Both the position numbers and the translations under genes were made by a program. From Rhabditoides inermis (Eukaryota > Nematoda > Chromadorea > Rhabditida > Rhabditidae): a stretch of DNA of 64,000 bases. The notes below the pieces were generated by a model. It had not been told where the DNA came from. It was given only the letters and a program-made list of their open reading frames with translations, and made no database searches. The DNA lies in NCBI GenBank assembly GCA_963966185.1, contig CAWZYM010000094.1:124001-188000 (forward strand), read 5' to 3'. Positions 12,575-21,435 of this stretch are shown here, piece after piece (position 1 is the first letter of the stretch; every line of letters starts with the position of its first letter).

Positions 12575-12816
12575 AAGACTACTGTTGAGTATCATGTTTA
12601 GAACATATTAAAGTTGTATACGCTGTGTTCTATCCGGAATTCACGAAGTTTTCGCCGGAATAGAAGATGAATGATCGCTTCGAAACACACTTGTTCGAGA
12701 TGACATCGAATCAAGTTTTCTTCGAAACCTGTTGGTGGAAATCAAATTATAATAAAGACTACTGTTGAGTATCATGTTTAGAACATATTAAAAGTGTATA
12801 CGCTGTGTTCGATCCG
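12570..12816 (-). repeat. 180-bp satellite, inverted, one full and one partial monomer
   Basis: AATAAAGACTACTGTTGAG and the sequence after it are the reverse complement of the array monomer at 1-11,356. One complete unit is followed by about 65 bp of a second, ending at TTCGATCCG (12,816), where unique sequence begins. It shows a few private substitutions (TTCTATCCGG, AAATCAAATT), so it is more diverged than the central array, as expected for an array edge. Confidence 0.95.
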
Positions 12817-13157
12817 CAAATCAAGGAATTCAATCGACACCCAATGGCAATGGGTTTGGCCAGCGTTTATGATCATTCAGCACAGATCAGTTTACAATTC
12901 AATACTCAGTTGCACCGCTTGCTCGTGTGGATGCAACTGGCCAATAAGCGATGGGCACATATTTTATGAACGATTTATACAAAATACCAACGCATACAAA
13001 ATAGTAGAGACAGACAACACTCAAAAATACTCTTAACAGACACTCGACACAGCAGGCAAACCGATTGTTAACAAAAGAAAATATCATCAACTATTTTACA
13101 CACCTTCCAACACACTAGCTAAATTCTCCCCCACACAAACCTTCCACTCCATAGCCT
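12817..13157. other. Unassigned spacer between satellite edge and gene 3' end
   Basis: This holds the expected 3' UTR and downstream region of the minus-strand gene ending at 13,158. I see no canonical AATAAA on the minus strand, only variants such as CATAAA near 12,965. No ORF here has credible composition. Confidence 0.5.
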
Positions 13158-15908
13158 CTAGACAACGAACTTTCCACCCACCACCGACGCACGATGGGAA
13201 GAAGCTCGCAGGCAGTAAACCTTCTTCTTGTCCTTGGTCAATGCCACGAGGTAGCCTCCTTTATACAGAAACCGTACTCCGTTCTTGATAGTGTCACGAG
13301 ATCTTCAATTTTAAGATAAACAAACGTCACAAAAAGGTAGCCACACAAAACAATATAAAATACACTCACACTCCTTTGAACTCCTTGTTCTGCAACTGTC
13401 CGAACAGGTCGTCCATAGAAAACGTTCCAGATGTGCCCATCTTCCTGATCACAGTGAATGCGATAGCGGATGGTTCCCAGGTCTGTAACATGTTAATGTC
13501 GAACAAGTACGAATATGAAATGCACGATTACACTTAATTTGTCTTTTGGCCATTTCTCAAGGTTATACAAAAACCGAACAGACTTAAAAGCACAGTGCTC
13601 CTTTATTACCTACAGTGGGTGGGCAAAGCCGCCATTAGAGAGCGCAGAGATCGCAGAGAGCGAAGCGGAAAAATCGATAGCCATGCGAGAGCACGCGAAG
13701 ATATTCACATTCAAACTTTCGCGCGCGCGCAATTTTCGATATACGCGTATTGAAAATGTGATAAGGAGAAGTTGAACTTCGCGCAGAAATTATTTTTAGA
13801 ATTCGTTTTCGTCTGCTCATCTTCAAAAGCTACAGATCAATTTTTTATCGTGGTAACACTGGAGCCATATGTGCCCTGAACCCAATGGATACAAAAAAAA
13901 CCTCCATGTCGTCCTTCCGCGAAATCTCCCGTGGCGTCGAGCTCAGCTTCACAGCTTCGATTCGTCCTGCCTAAACGAAACGTGAATTTCATAACTGTTA
14001 CCTAACACACCTTCAACGAGAGGGACATGTACTTCTCCTCGAGCCTTTTCTTGAGATCAGAGAGGGACGCCGGGATGCTGGTCTACAAATCAGCAATATA
14101 AACAGAAAAATAATTTTATAGTGCACGTAAAAAAACTGATTCACCTTGAAGCACACTTCCAACTCTCCCAAAGCACCGCGACTCTTGTTCATCACGGTGT
14201 AGAGGTCTTCCTCAGAGGCGACAGGTAGTTGAAGAAGAGCCGACTAAAACATATTCTCTAAAATAGGTCTCTGAGAAACCGAAAAACTTACGATGTCGCG
14301 TTTGAAGGTGCTCTCCACGTCAGAGGCGGGCAGAACATGCAGGCTCTTCTCAGCCTCCATCAACTTCTCGAATTCACTGCAGACAGATGCCTTGCACTCG
14401 TCGTAGGCAGCCTTCAGGTGCACTGCGGAGCTCGGCTCCCACACAATAGCCATCTCCAGGAGCTGCCACCTGAACAAAGAAAATAATATGCTCGAATAAT
14501 CAGGAAAAACAAAACGTACAAAGTCTCGATGATGCCCTGCTTGAAGGTGAGTTCGAGATTGCCATCTGTAGTAACCTAAATCAGAAAATGTCACGATTAC
14601 ATTGTCATGAGGAGAAGTTTAAATAATGATAGTCATTCATAAAACTTGACGCACATGCATAGGCAGTTTTTTTCAAATTACATTACATTTTTTATTAAAT
14701 AATACCTGAGCCGAAATGCATATATATATATAGTTACCAATAGTTGTTCCATGTCGAGCAAATTTAACCAGAGCAAAGTGTTTAGAGTCAGTACTTTTCG
14801 TTGTCTTATGAACAGTGAAATCCTCACATGGAAGCACTAGTATTATAGCGCTTTTCAATCACGTCATTACGAGACAGAGCGAAATAATTGACAGTGTGCA
14901 AACCAGCTCACATAATTGAGCATTTGAAAATTTGTAACGTACCACATCAGCGGTACACTTTTTTTCATTCGGTAAGCAAAACCGAAGCACTACTGATGTT
15001 ACATAGTGTTACCTGAACGACTAACATAAAAATTCAGGTCTTCCGGAAATGATAGAATCACCTCTTTCATGTACATGACGACGTTCTTTCGATGCTCGTC
15101 GGTCTGCTTGGCGAATGCGGTCTTGGCGAGTTGGAGATTCCTTAATGAATTTTTTTTAAAAGTAGAAGTTTTCACAATCGCTCACTCACATGAAAGGCAT
15201 GTCAGAGACGATATCGTCGTATCTCATCTTGTTGGTGTTGAAGACGTGCTGGTAGTACCCGGTCTCAGTTGAGAACGCCTACGGGAAAACAAGGTTTTAG
15301 TAGGCAAAAAACGAATGTACCGAATGTACTTTGAGACGCATGAGAAAGTGAGTCCGACGAGCATCGTCTTTGACAGCCTTCTCGCGCTCTTCGACCGTAG
15401 CTGAAGTGTATTTGAAATTATCCACAACATGATAATATGCTTTCTATAAATTCAACTATCTATGTGAGCTATCACAATTAACTGGAAATTGGGATTCAGA
15501 TCAAGTACTACATGTTTGATAACATATTTTAACAAGTTACATATAACAAGTTTTTGTCTAGTTGTTTACTCAAAGTCAAAGTTTACTCAAATTCTCTTTT
15601 CCTCTCCCTCTCTAGGCGGGTATCGAGAATGCAAATGTAAATAAATTAGAACTTAGTACTTTGTCTAGTACACGTTAGACATCATAAAAATTTCACTATA
15701 CTTTAAATTCATTACCAGCCACATCGATTCCCGTATCGATCTCGTCGCTGCAGGTGGATGACGAAGAGGGGCTTGCACTCATAGATGTTCTCGTGCATGT
15801 CGTGGTGGTTGTCGCTGTAGCAGTAGTTGCCACACTGCTCGTTGACGTAACCGTAGTAGCTGTCGCAACCGTGGCACTCATCGAACTATCGGCCGATGAG
15901 TCCGACAT
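13158..15908 (-). CDS. Uncharacterised 387-aa protein, 11 exons
   Basis: I do not recognise the family. Exons (minus strand): 15908-15716, 15400-15330, 15278-15190, 15140-15062, 14575-14520, 14469-14292, 14243-14145, 14082-14011, 13970-13902, 13482-13370, 13302-13158. All junctions are GT-AG and all phases join without a stop, giving 1,164 nt including TAG. Introns are 40-67 nt except 315, 486 and 419 nt. Residues 1-60 are Ser/Thr/Ala-rich and look disordered. Residues ~65-290 are mostly charged helical sequence (for example AKTAFAKQTDEHRKNVVMY and LKKRLEEKYMSLSLK). The last ~90 residues (from ETWEPSAIAFTVIRKMG, then DDLFGQLQNKEF and FLYKGGYLVALTKDKKKVYC) could form a small winged-helix-like fold, which is inference. 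No signal peptide or membrane segment is apparent. The start follows the acceptor-like TTTTTTTATTGCAG, so the mRNA may be trans-spliced or have upstream exons. Confidence 0.8.
13483..13901 (-). other. 419-bp intron 9 of the 387-aa gene
   Basis: This is long compared with neighbouring introns. It contains alternating CG-rich stretches (CGCGCGCGC at about 13,720) and GAGAGC-type sequence near 13,650. A 5' CAGTGGGTGGGCAAAG motif resembles a transposon end, but no matching inverted end is present inside the intron. The ORFs in it are not supported as exons. Confidence 0.6.
14576..15061 (-). other. 486-bp intron 4 of the 387-aa gene
   Basis: AT-rich and unremarkable, with a short (TA)n at about 14,721-14,732. 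Nothing else is recognised. Confidence 0.6.
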
Positions 15909-15909
15909 A
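15895..15909 (-). promoter_or_regulatory. Splice-acceptor-like tract immediately upstream of the ATG
   Basis: On the minus strand, a run of T followed by ATTGCAG lies directly before T-ATG-TCG (start codon at 15,908); the tract itself is at about 15,910-15,925. A polypyrimidine-AG one base ahead of a start codon suggests either a 5' UTR intron or a spliced-leader acceptor, as in nematodes, flatworms and several other phyla. Splicing of the exon pair at 16,312-16,453 to this site would be in frame with the ATG. Confidence 0.4.
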
Positions 15910-16080
15910 CTGCAATAAAAAAATAAGCATTGCGAATATATTTGAAATCATTCTCGATATTCTTGCGGTTGATAACCGAAGGCAGAACATTGAACAGAAC
16001 ATTGAACAAAAATCAAAATAAACCGTTTATTAACATTATCTTTTAAAGAATATCATAAAATACCTAGTTGTATTTCGACA

Positions 16081-16200
16081 AACGAGAGAAACAGTGAAAG
16101 GGAGCAGATGGTAGAGAGAGAGGGAAGAGAAAAGGAAGAGAGAGGATAAGGAAGAGAGGAGAGGGGAGCAGAAAGAAGAGAGGAGGGGGAAGAGGAGAAG
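16081..16200 (+). repeat. ~120-bp polypurine tract
   Basis: Almost pure A/G on the plus strand (GGGAAGAGAAAAGGAAGAG and similar), without a strict period. On the minus strand it is polypyrimidine. It could form triplex DNA, or it may simply be a degraded GA repeat in the intergenic region. Confidence 0.8.
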
Positions 16201-16311
16201 TCCAGCCTGCAAAGATACAAATGCAGATTATGGTCTCGGTCAAGGTGGTGCATCTGATCGTTTCACTGCTCACATCAAATACAAGACATCCTCTTTCCCA
16301 CCCATACTCAC

Positions 16312-16453
16312 CTGCACCTTCTGCAGGCACCGCCCAGCTCGTCAAACATCTTCGGCACGTTCGCGTTCCCCTATAATTAATAACATATATCTAGCCTGAC
16401 AGTTACCCTACCTGGAACACAAAGAAGTCCGTAGTGTACTTGTTTACCCGCAT
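16312..16453 (-). other. Possible two-exon upstream extension (weak)
   Basis: On the minus strand an ATG at 16,453 opens a 42-nt exon (to 16,412), then a GT-AG intron of 41 nt, then a 59-nt exon (16,370-16,312) followed by GTGAGT. It would encode MRVNKYTTDFFVFQ then GNANVPKMFDELGGACRRC. Joining it to the acceptor before 15,908 keeps the frame into the 387-aa gene. Joining it to the nearer acceptor at about 16,206 leads only into low-complexity Ser/Leu sequence. The composition is protein-like, but I cannot assign a family, and the in-frame fit has a one in three chance of being accidental. Confidence 0.3.
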
Positions 16454-16477
16454 TACTTACTTAGAGAAAACATAGAG

Positions 16478-16480
<3 letters not shown>

Positions 16481-16516
<36 letters not shown>
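16481..16516 (+). repeat. (AG)n microsatellite
   Basis: Roughly 18 AG dinucleotides in the spacer between the ACS fragment and the 387-aa gene. A second GA-rich run is at about 16,811-16,840 in the last partial intron of the ACS fragment. The rest of 16,520-16,810 shows nothing recognisable. Confidence 0.95.
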
Positions 16517-16518
<2 letters not shown>

Positions 16519-16849
16519 GAGCGTCATTAGAGAGGGAAGGGGAAGGGAAACTCTCACACAGCCAGCAATCGAATCAGCGAGTCAGTGGCGGAAACACAAG
16601 CAGAGTGGACGAGTCACGCAACAACAATGTAAACACCAACACTCATACATACAAACGAATCCCTCAATGTGTTAACACAACTTTTTGCCCCTTCGCCTCA
16701 CTCACTCCCACACATGAGACCCAACCCAACCCCTAACTGCTACTGGAAACCATGTTGTGGCACTCTCCCAAGGGAGACCAACCAACACGCATCACCGACG
16801 ATTGTGTGAAGAGAGAGAAAGAGAGAGAGAGAGGGGGAGAGGGACTCAC

Positions 16850-17982
16850 GAGGTGTATAGGATGAAGAGGGGGCTCTCGGCGTCTATCCACTCTACAGGG
16901 CTCTCCACTCCCTCCACAGACGCCATCTCCTCCGACCACAAGCGATCAATCGGCTGCGACTTGGCAGCAATCTGAATAGGAGAACATGAGGAGTTATGAG
17001 AAACGGGGAAGGGAAGGGAAAGGATAGTGATACGTGGGAGGACAGGCAGCACTGACCGAGGGCTTGTGTGCTCCGGCGGGGCAGGTGACACGGTCGACGT
17101 GCTCCACCATGACGGCAGCCTCGACCGAGTGGCCCTCGGCAGCACACAGCACCACCGTCCACGATCTTCTTCAAGTCCACCACCTTCGTGCCGCGGAAGA
17201 AGCCGTCCGCAGACACGATCACCTTGCACCTGCAAGAAGAGGGTGGAAGTGGAAGTGGAAGTGAAAGAGCAGAGCAGAGGTGCGACCGACTTTGCATCGA
17301 CGAGTCGGGTGGACAGGGACTCGGCCGAGAATCCGGCGAAGACGACCGAGTGGAGGGCTCCGATGCGGGCGCACGCGAGCATGGCCACAGCCAGCTCGAG
17401 CACCATGGGCAGGTAGATGGCCACGCAGTCGCCGCGACGCACTCCCAGACGGCGCAGCACGGCCGAGAAGCGAGTCACCTCCAACACACACCATACGCCT
17501 CCTTCAAAGGATAAAGCACCCGAACCGATGCCCCGCTACCGTACCTGGTCGAGGAGCTGCTGGTAGGTGAGGGAGGTAGAGTCAGCGGGCTCGTTTCCCT
17601 CCCACAGGTACGCCACCTTGTTGCCGTACCCGCGCGCCACGTTCCGCTCCAGACAGTTGTACGCCACGTTCGTGCGCGCGCCATCCATGAAGCGGCACAA
17701 CACCGGGCCCTTCTTCGTGTCAAAGTTCCACTCCAGACCCTGAACGAGGTTAGTGATTCATTGATCGGTATACTATTCACGTACCTTGGTGGATCCCTGC
17801 TCGAAGTAGAGCTCGGCGGCGACAGTCTTCCAGAAAGCGTCCGAATCGTTCATGGAAGCAGAGTACTTGTCGTGGTAGGACTTGAGTCCGGCGACGTGGG
17901 CTCCGGCAAGGAGGGGCGCGGGGGGCACGAACACGTCCTCGGCCGAAGACGCGAGCGAGAACTTGACGTGAGCGTCCGACAT
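16850..17982 (-). pseudogene. 5' fragment of acetyl-CoA synthetase (AMP-forming), frameshifted
   Basis: Five minus-strand exons (17982-17785, 17739-17545, 17478-17291, 17229-17057, 16971-16850) encode about 292 residues collinear with the N-terminal ~40% of acetate-CoA ligase. This enzyme makes acetyl-CoA from acetate, ATP and CoA and belongs to the ANL adenylating superfamily. Clear matches are [57 protein letters not shown] and [12 protein letters not shown]. The next exon should supply the ATP-binding GSTGKPKG loop. It and the whole C-terminal domain are absent downstream, where an unrelated gene follows on the same strand. Exon 4 also needs a one-base shift after KKIVDG to reach [19 protein letters not shown], so it is frameshifted unless the assembly is wrong. 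Splice sites are otherwise intact. An in-frame ATG at 18,036 could add 18 residues (MACLLFSRSIHS...). Probable truncated pseudogene. Confidence 0.85.
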
Positions 17983-18279
17983 GGCGAGCGCTAGACGACA
18001 CGAGTGAATCGACCGCGAGAACAGAAGACACGCCACTTAATCAAAAATAATTTTATATGAAAAGTGTTTCAGAATGTCAAGACAAATTGAAAGAACTATT
18101 GAAATGTTATTTATAACCAAAACTGGATGATTCGAGGTCGTGGTCCCTTAACTGACCAAATTTGCATAATGGACCAAAACAACCAATGTCACCTTATAGA
18201 GCACCCTTGAAAACCTCTATGTGCACACACTCAGCTCCTAGGTCCCACCTCGTCCGATTCTTACGCGGAACGTGTGGTA
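17983..18279. other. Unassigned spacer upstream of the ACS fragment
   Basis: Expected to include the ACS promoter and 5' UTR on the minus strand. I see no clear TATA or other motif. The far end abuts the truncated retrotransposon. Confidence 0.4.
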
Positions 18280-18749
18280 TACAGGAAAAGGAGTGGTCCG
18301 AGAACCGACCCCTGTGGAACACCACTCAGTACGGGTAGCCAATCAGAGTAGCTGAGCCCTATACGAACGGATTGCGACCTATCACTCAAATAGCATAGTA
18401 GCCATTGCAGCACATCTCGGTTCAAACCATAACGTTCACATAGAATAGGCAGACGGCGGTGACATACCGTATCAAATGCTTTGCTAACGTTAAGGTAAAT
18501 ACAGTCCACATTTATCTTTTTAGCTAGTTTAGAAGAAATATATCCAACAAATTCCAACATGTTTGTAGTACAGCTTCTCCCATTCAAAATCAAAAAACCA
18601 TGCTGCGCAGGAGATACGAGATCATTTCTCCACAAATGTTCACGTATTTGGTAGACAATGATGCGTTCCAAAACACGGCATGTACAGCAGGTAAGTGAAA
18701 TAGGGCGATAATTGGAGCAATTTGAGTGGTCTCCCTTACTGTCAGTGAC

Positions 18750-19744
18750 AGTCTCTCCCTCTCTCCGTCCCTCTCTCTCTCTCTCTCTCCCTCTCTCTCT
18801 CTCTTTCTCTCTCTCTCCCCCCTTTGCTCTCCCTCTCTCTCTACCGCTTTTTTTCTTGTAGATCTTACCTGTCGCAGTGTCGAGAGGAGGGGCGGATGGC
18901 GCAGAGAGGACGGGCTCTCCTCCTCCTCCGGAGCAGGAGGAGACGCTGCTGAAACAAACATTACTGATTAAGAAAGCATGTCTCTCCCTCTCTCCGTCCC
19001 TCTCTCTCTCTCTCTCTCTCTCTCCCCTTCTCTCTTTCTCTCTCTCTCCCCTCTTTGCTCTCCCTCTCTCTCTACCGCTTTTTTCCTTGTAGATCTTACC
19101 TGTCGCAGTGTCGAGAGGAGGGGCGGATGGCGCAGAGAGGACGGGGCTCTCCTCCTCCTCCGGAGCAGGAGGAGACGCTGCTGAAACAAACATTACTGAT
19201 TAAGAGAGCATGTCTCTCCCTCTCTCCGTCCCTCTCTCTCTCTCTCCCCTTCTCTCTTTCTCTCTCTCTCTCTCCTTTGCTCTCCCTCTCTCTCTACCGC
19301 TTTTTTTCTTGTAGATCTTACCTGTCGCAGTGTCGAGAGGAGGGGCGGATGGCGCAGAGAGGACGGGGCTCTCCTCCTCCTCCGGAGCAGGAGGAGACGC
19401 TGCTGAAACAAACATTACTGATTAAGAGAGCATGTCTCTCCCTCTCTCCGTCCCTCTCTCTCTCTCTCTCTCCCCTTCTCTCTTTCTCTCTCTCTCTCTC
19501 TCTCCTTTGCTCTCCCTCTCTCTCTCTACCGTTTTTTTCTTGTAGATCTTACCTGTCGCAGTGTCGAGAGGAGGGGCGGATGGCGCAGAGAGGACGGGGC
19601 TCTCCTCCTCCTCCGGAGCAGGAGGAGACGCTGCTGAAATAAACATTACTGATTAAGAGAGCATGTCTCTCCCTCTCTCCGTCCCTCTCTCTCTTTCTTT
19701 CTCTTTCTCTCTCCCCTTTGCTCTCCCTCTCTCTCTACCGCTTT
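18750..19744 (+). repeat. Tandem ~222-232-bp monomers (4 complete, 1 partial) upstream of ORF1
   Basis: ATGTCTCTCCCTCTCTCCG recurs at 18,978, 19,210, 19,432 and 19,663, with a similar start at 18,750. Each unit has a long CT-rich segment, CTTGTAGATCTTACCTG, a GC-rich GAGGAGGGGCGGATGGCGC block, a purine/pyrimidine palindrome-like CTCCTCCTCCGGAGCAGGAG, and ends CAAACATTACTGATTAAG. Length changes come from the CT tract. The last unit breaks off after CTCTACCGCTTTT, where the ORF1 leader begins. By position these look like promoter monomers of the kind seen in rodent L1 5' UTRs; promoter function is inference. Confidence 0.9.
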
Positions 19745-19844
19745 TGTATCCCTTTGTCTTTTTCAGTGCTCTTTCTTTTTTTCTGCTCTTTCTCTCATTC
19801 TGCTCTTTCTCTCGCGCTGAATGTGAGTGGTTGTTTCTATTGCC

Positions 19845-20591
19845 ATGCCGAAAGGCAAAACATCTGCCAAGTCGTCCAAGAATTCAGCCAAACTGTCCTA
19901 TTCTGGCACTATTCCTGATGGTTCTGTATCTTCTCTTCCGCCCCTCCCTACTGATTGCTCGCCTACTGCCCTTTTGAGCTCTTTCAACGACATGCAGAAC
20001 TACGTCGCCCAAATATTCGACGAGCTCAGTTCCACTCTGGGACAGCGGCTGTGCAAGCTGGTCAACGAGACTATCGCCACCCTGGAGGAGCAGATCGAGG
20101 AGATGCGACAGCAAATCGAAGAACTCCAAAAGGAATTCACTGTGAGTCACCCCGTTCCCGTTTCGACACCGATTCCTATTTTTGCTGTTCCGTCTGGAGA
20201 GGAGAGAAGGCGAAATGTCATCATCACTCGCGTTCTCCGCTCCGATCGATCCCGTCTCATTGAAAATGCCACTATGTTCGATCTAAAGATCACTGACTGC
20301 CGGATTGTGGCTGACCGCGATGGATCCGACTTCCTCACTCTTCTCGCCAAGTTCACCTGCCACTCCGACGCTGCCACCTTCATCAGGAGATTCAACATGG
20401 ACTGTATGGGGAGAAACTGTCCTGCGAGGGCCAGACCTGACTACAACCCAGAAGACGCCGCCAAGTACGCCTCATCCTGGAAGACCGCCATTGAAAGAAA
20501 CGACACCGCTGGCCGCCGCGAGTGGACTGAGAGGGACCTCGAGCTCTACAAGCTGTCTGCGCCTGGACCATGGATCAAGATGAGTCGCTAA
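19845..20591 (+). CDS. ORF1-like nucleic-acid-binding protein of a non-LTR element (248 aa)
   Basis: Intact 248-codon ORF. I chose the ATG at 19,845 (MPKGKTSAK); upstream in-frame sequence offers only a GTG, and the ATG at 19,821 is followed at once by TGA. Residues 1-45 are basic and Ser/Pro-rich. Residues ~48-98 form a heptad-like coiled coil (TIATLEEQIEEMRQQIEELQ). Residues ~122-187 (RRNVIITRVL, then LTLLAKFTCHSDAATFIRRF) have the strand-helix alternation of an RRM-like fold. The C-terminus (~195-248) is basic and ends GPWIKMSR. Coiled coil, RRM and basic C-terminus is the arrangement of L1-type ORF1 proteins, which trimerise and coat element RNA. Assignment rests on architecture, not on a recognised family signature. 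GC content is higher than the surrounding CT-rich monomers. Confidence 0.7.
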   Translation: MPKGKTSAKSSKNSAKLSYSGTIPDGSVSSLPPLPTDCSPTALLSSFNDMQNYVAQIFDELSSTLGQRLCKLVNETIATLEEQIEEMRQQIEELQKEFTVSHPVPVSTPIPIFAVPSGEERRRNVIITRVLRSDRSRLIENATMFDLKITDCRIVADRDGSDFLTLLAKFTCHSDAATFIRRFNMDCMGRNCPARARPDYNPEDAAKYASSWKTAIERNDTAGRREWTERDLELYKLSAPGPWIKMSR

Positions 20592-21318
20592 TTGTCTATA
20601 TGTTCTCTCTTGTTACTGTTACTGTCACTGAATATCAAAGAGAGGGGTAACGCGAGAACAACGGCTAGAGATTGCAACAGAATAGAGGGAATATCGTCCG
20701 GTTCACAGCTGAGCTTGCGCTTCGTACGTTTCAAATACTCATACACAGTATGAGAAGAGAGATCAATTCCGGGCATCGTTGAATTAGGCGCTGTGATTTG
20801 AGGATTGAAACTTGCATTATTATCTACGGTGAAGACAGTAGTAAAGTAGTTGTTGAAAAGACTAGCCCTTTCGGAATCCTCTTCACTCTACCAGACGAAT
20901 CAACAAGTGACAGTATTGGTTGAGAGAAGCCATCTTGTTCTTCACATACTGCCAGTATTGAGTACTGTTTTTGGACCGTAAGATATCACTCTCTCTGTTA
21001 GCAATGCACATCGATAAACTGTCTGTACTCCCGCAGGAGGGTCTTATAGCGCATCTTGTCTTCCTCTAAGCCACGGTTCTTTTGTTTTATGTATGCCCTT
21101 CTGACTCGTTGTTTCAGTCTTCCAAGCCAATCTGGGAACTCACTAGTAACACTAATATCACTTGAAAAAGAACTGCCTCTCATCACACGAAACCTACAAC
21201 GAATGCATAATGGAATTCTAAAAAAACGAAATCGAAATAACTCATAGTTCTGAGTAATCATCAAATTTGCATGAATCCAATTCATAATAAGGCGGGAGAG
21301 TACGAAGAATACAGGTTT

Positions 21319-21365
21319 GATTCACCAGCGTGTAGAGAAATGTGATTCACCTGCGTGTAGAGACG
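21319..21365 (-). repeat. Short tandem duplication of a donor-like site
   Basis: GATTCACCAGCGTGTAGAGA (21,320) and GATTCACCTGCGTGTAGAGA (21,344) are adjacent near-identical copies. On the minus strand each reads CTCTACACGC followed by a GTGAATCA donor-like sequence. Confidence 0.8.
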
Positions 21366-21435
21366 GGCAGAGGGGATTCGTATCCTCCATCGGGCAGGTG
21401 CAGGCACACACAAATCATCTGTTCCGTCACCAGCG
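21351..21435 (-). other. Isolated exon-like segment (weak)
   Basis: An 85-nt stretch on the minus strand bounded by TTTCAG and GTGAATCAC. One frame reads LVTEQMICVCLHLPDGGYES and on to PLPVSTR, which looks protein-like. There are no supported neighbouring exons and no recognised family. It may be a relic of a host gene disrupted by the repeats or a chance open frame. Confidence 0.25.

Larger units (their letters stand above)
18745..20618 (+). mobile_element. ORF1-only (half-LINE-like) retroelement with tandem 5' monomers
   Basis: An insertion into the minus-strand RT relic, flanked by the 9-bp direct repeat TTACTGTCA (18,736-18,744 and 20,619-20,627). Collapsing the repeat rejoins the RT reading frame across the site. 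From left to right it has pyrimidine-rich ~222-232-bp tandem monomers, a short unique leader, one intact ORF (19,845-20,591), 27 bp, and a short TTACTG-type tail. No endonuclease or RT follows. This resembles the ORF1-only half-LINE (HAL1) organisation known from mammalian L1, where a non-autonomous element keeps ORF1 and borrows RT in trans. The retroelement nature is inferred from structure and target duplication; the clade is unknown. Confidence 0.65.
18280..21290 (-). pseudogene. Dead non-LTR (LINE) reverse transcriptase, split by a later insertion
   Basis: On the minus strand, reading from 21,290: FPDWLGRLKQRVRRAYIKQK (linker before the RT), a frame-broken YWQYVKNKM segment (about 20,930), EPDDIPSILLQSLAVVLALP and PLSLIF (about 20,640-20,710). 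Then, beyond the insertion, come GDHSNCSNYRPISLTC, YLNVSKAFDTV and GVPQGSVLGPLLF (18,290-18,740). These are RT motifs of a CR1/Jockey-like non-LTR element. Defects: endonuclease and 5' part missing, stops and shifts around 20,780-21,000, motif A Asp replaced by Asn (YLNVSKAFD), about 25 residues usually found between PLSLIF and the NYRPISL motif missing, and truncation before the catalytic YxDD box at about 18,280. It cannot be active. Confidence 0.85.

Noticed and set aside
13611..13862. Tc1/mariner-like CAGTGGGTGGGCAAAG end in an intron
   Set aside because: No complementary inverted end or TA duplication is present within the intron.
14244..14594. Minus-strand frame running through the 14,470-14,519 and 14,244-14,291 introns as one exon
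   Set aside because: Retained-intron reading; splicing at the GT-AG sites gives consistent phases with all neighbouring exons.
16846..17487. Single 213-codon minus-strand frame through the ACS region
   Set aside because: It reads through two introns and leaves the conserved frame after exon 3; the spliced model matches the enzyme family far better.
17027..17570. Plus-strand ORFs opposite the ACS exons
   Set aside because: Shadow frames of GC-rich coding sequence; the minus strand carries the conserved protein and splice sites.
19827..19844. Upstream GTG start for the ORF1-like gene
   Set aside because: GTG initiation is not expected in an animal; the ATG at 19,845 is the first usable start.
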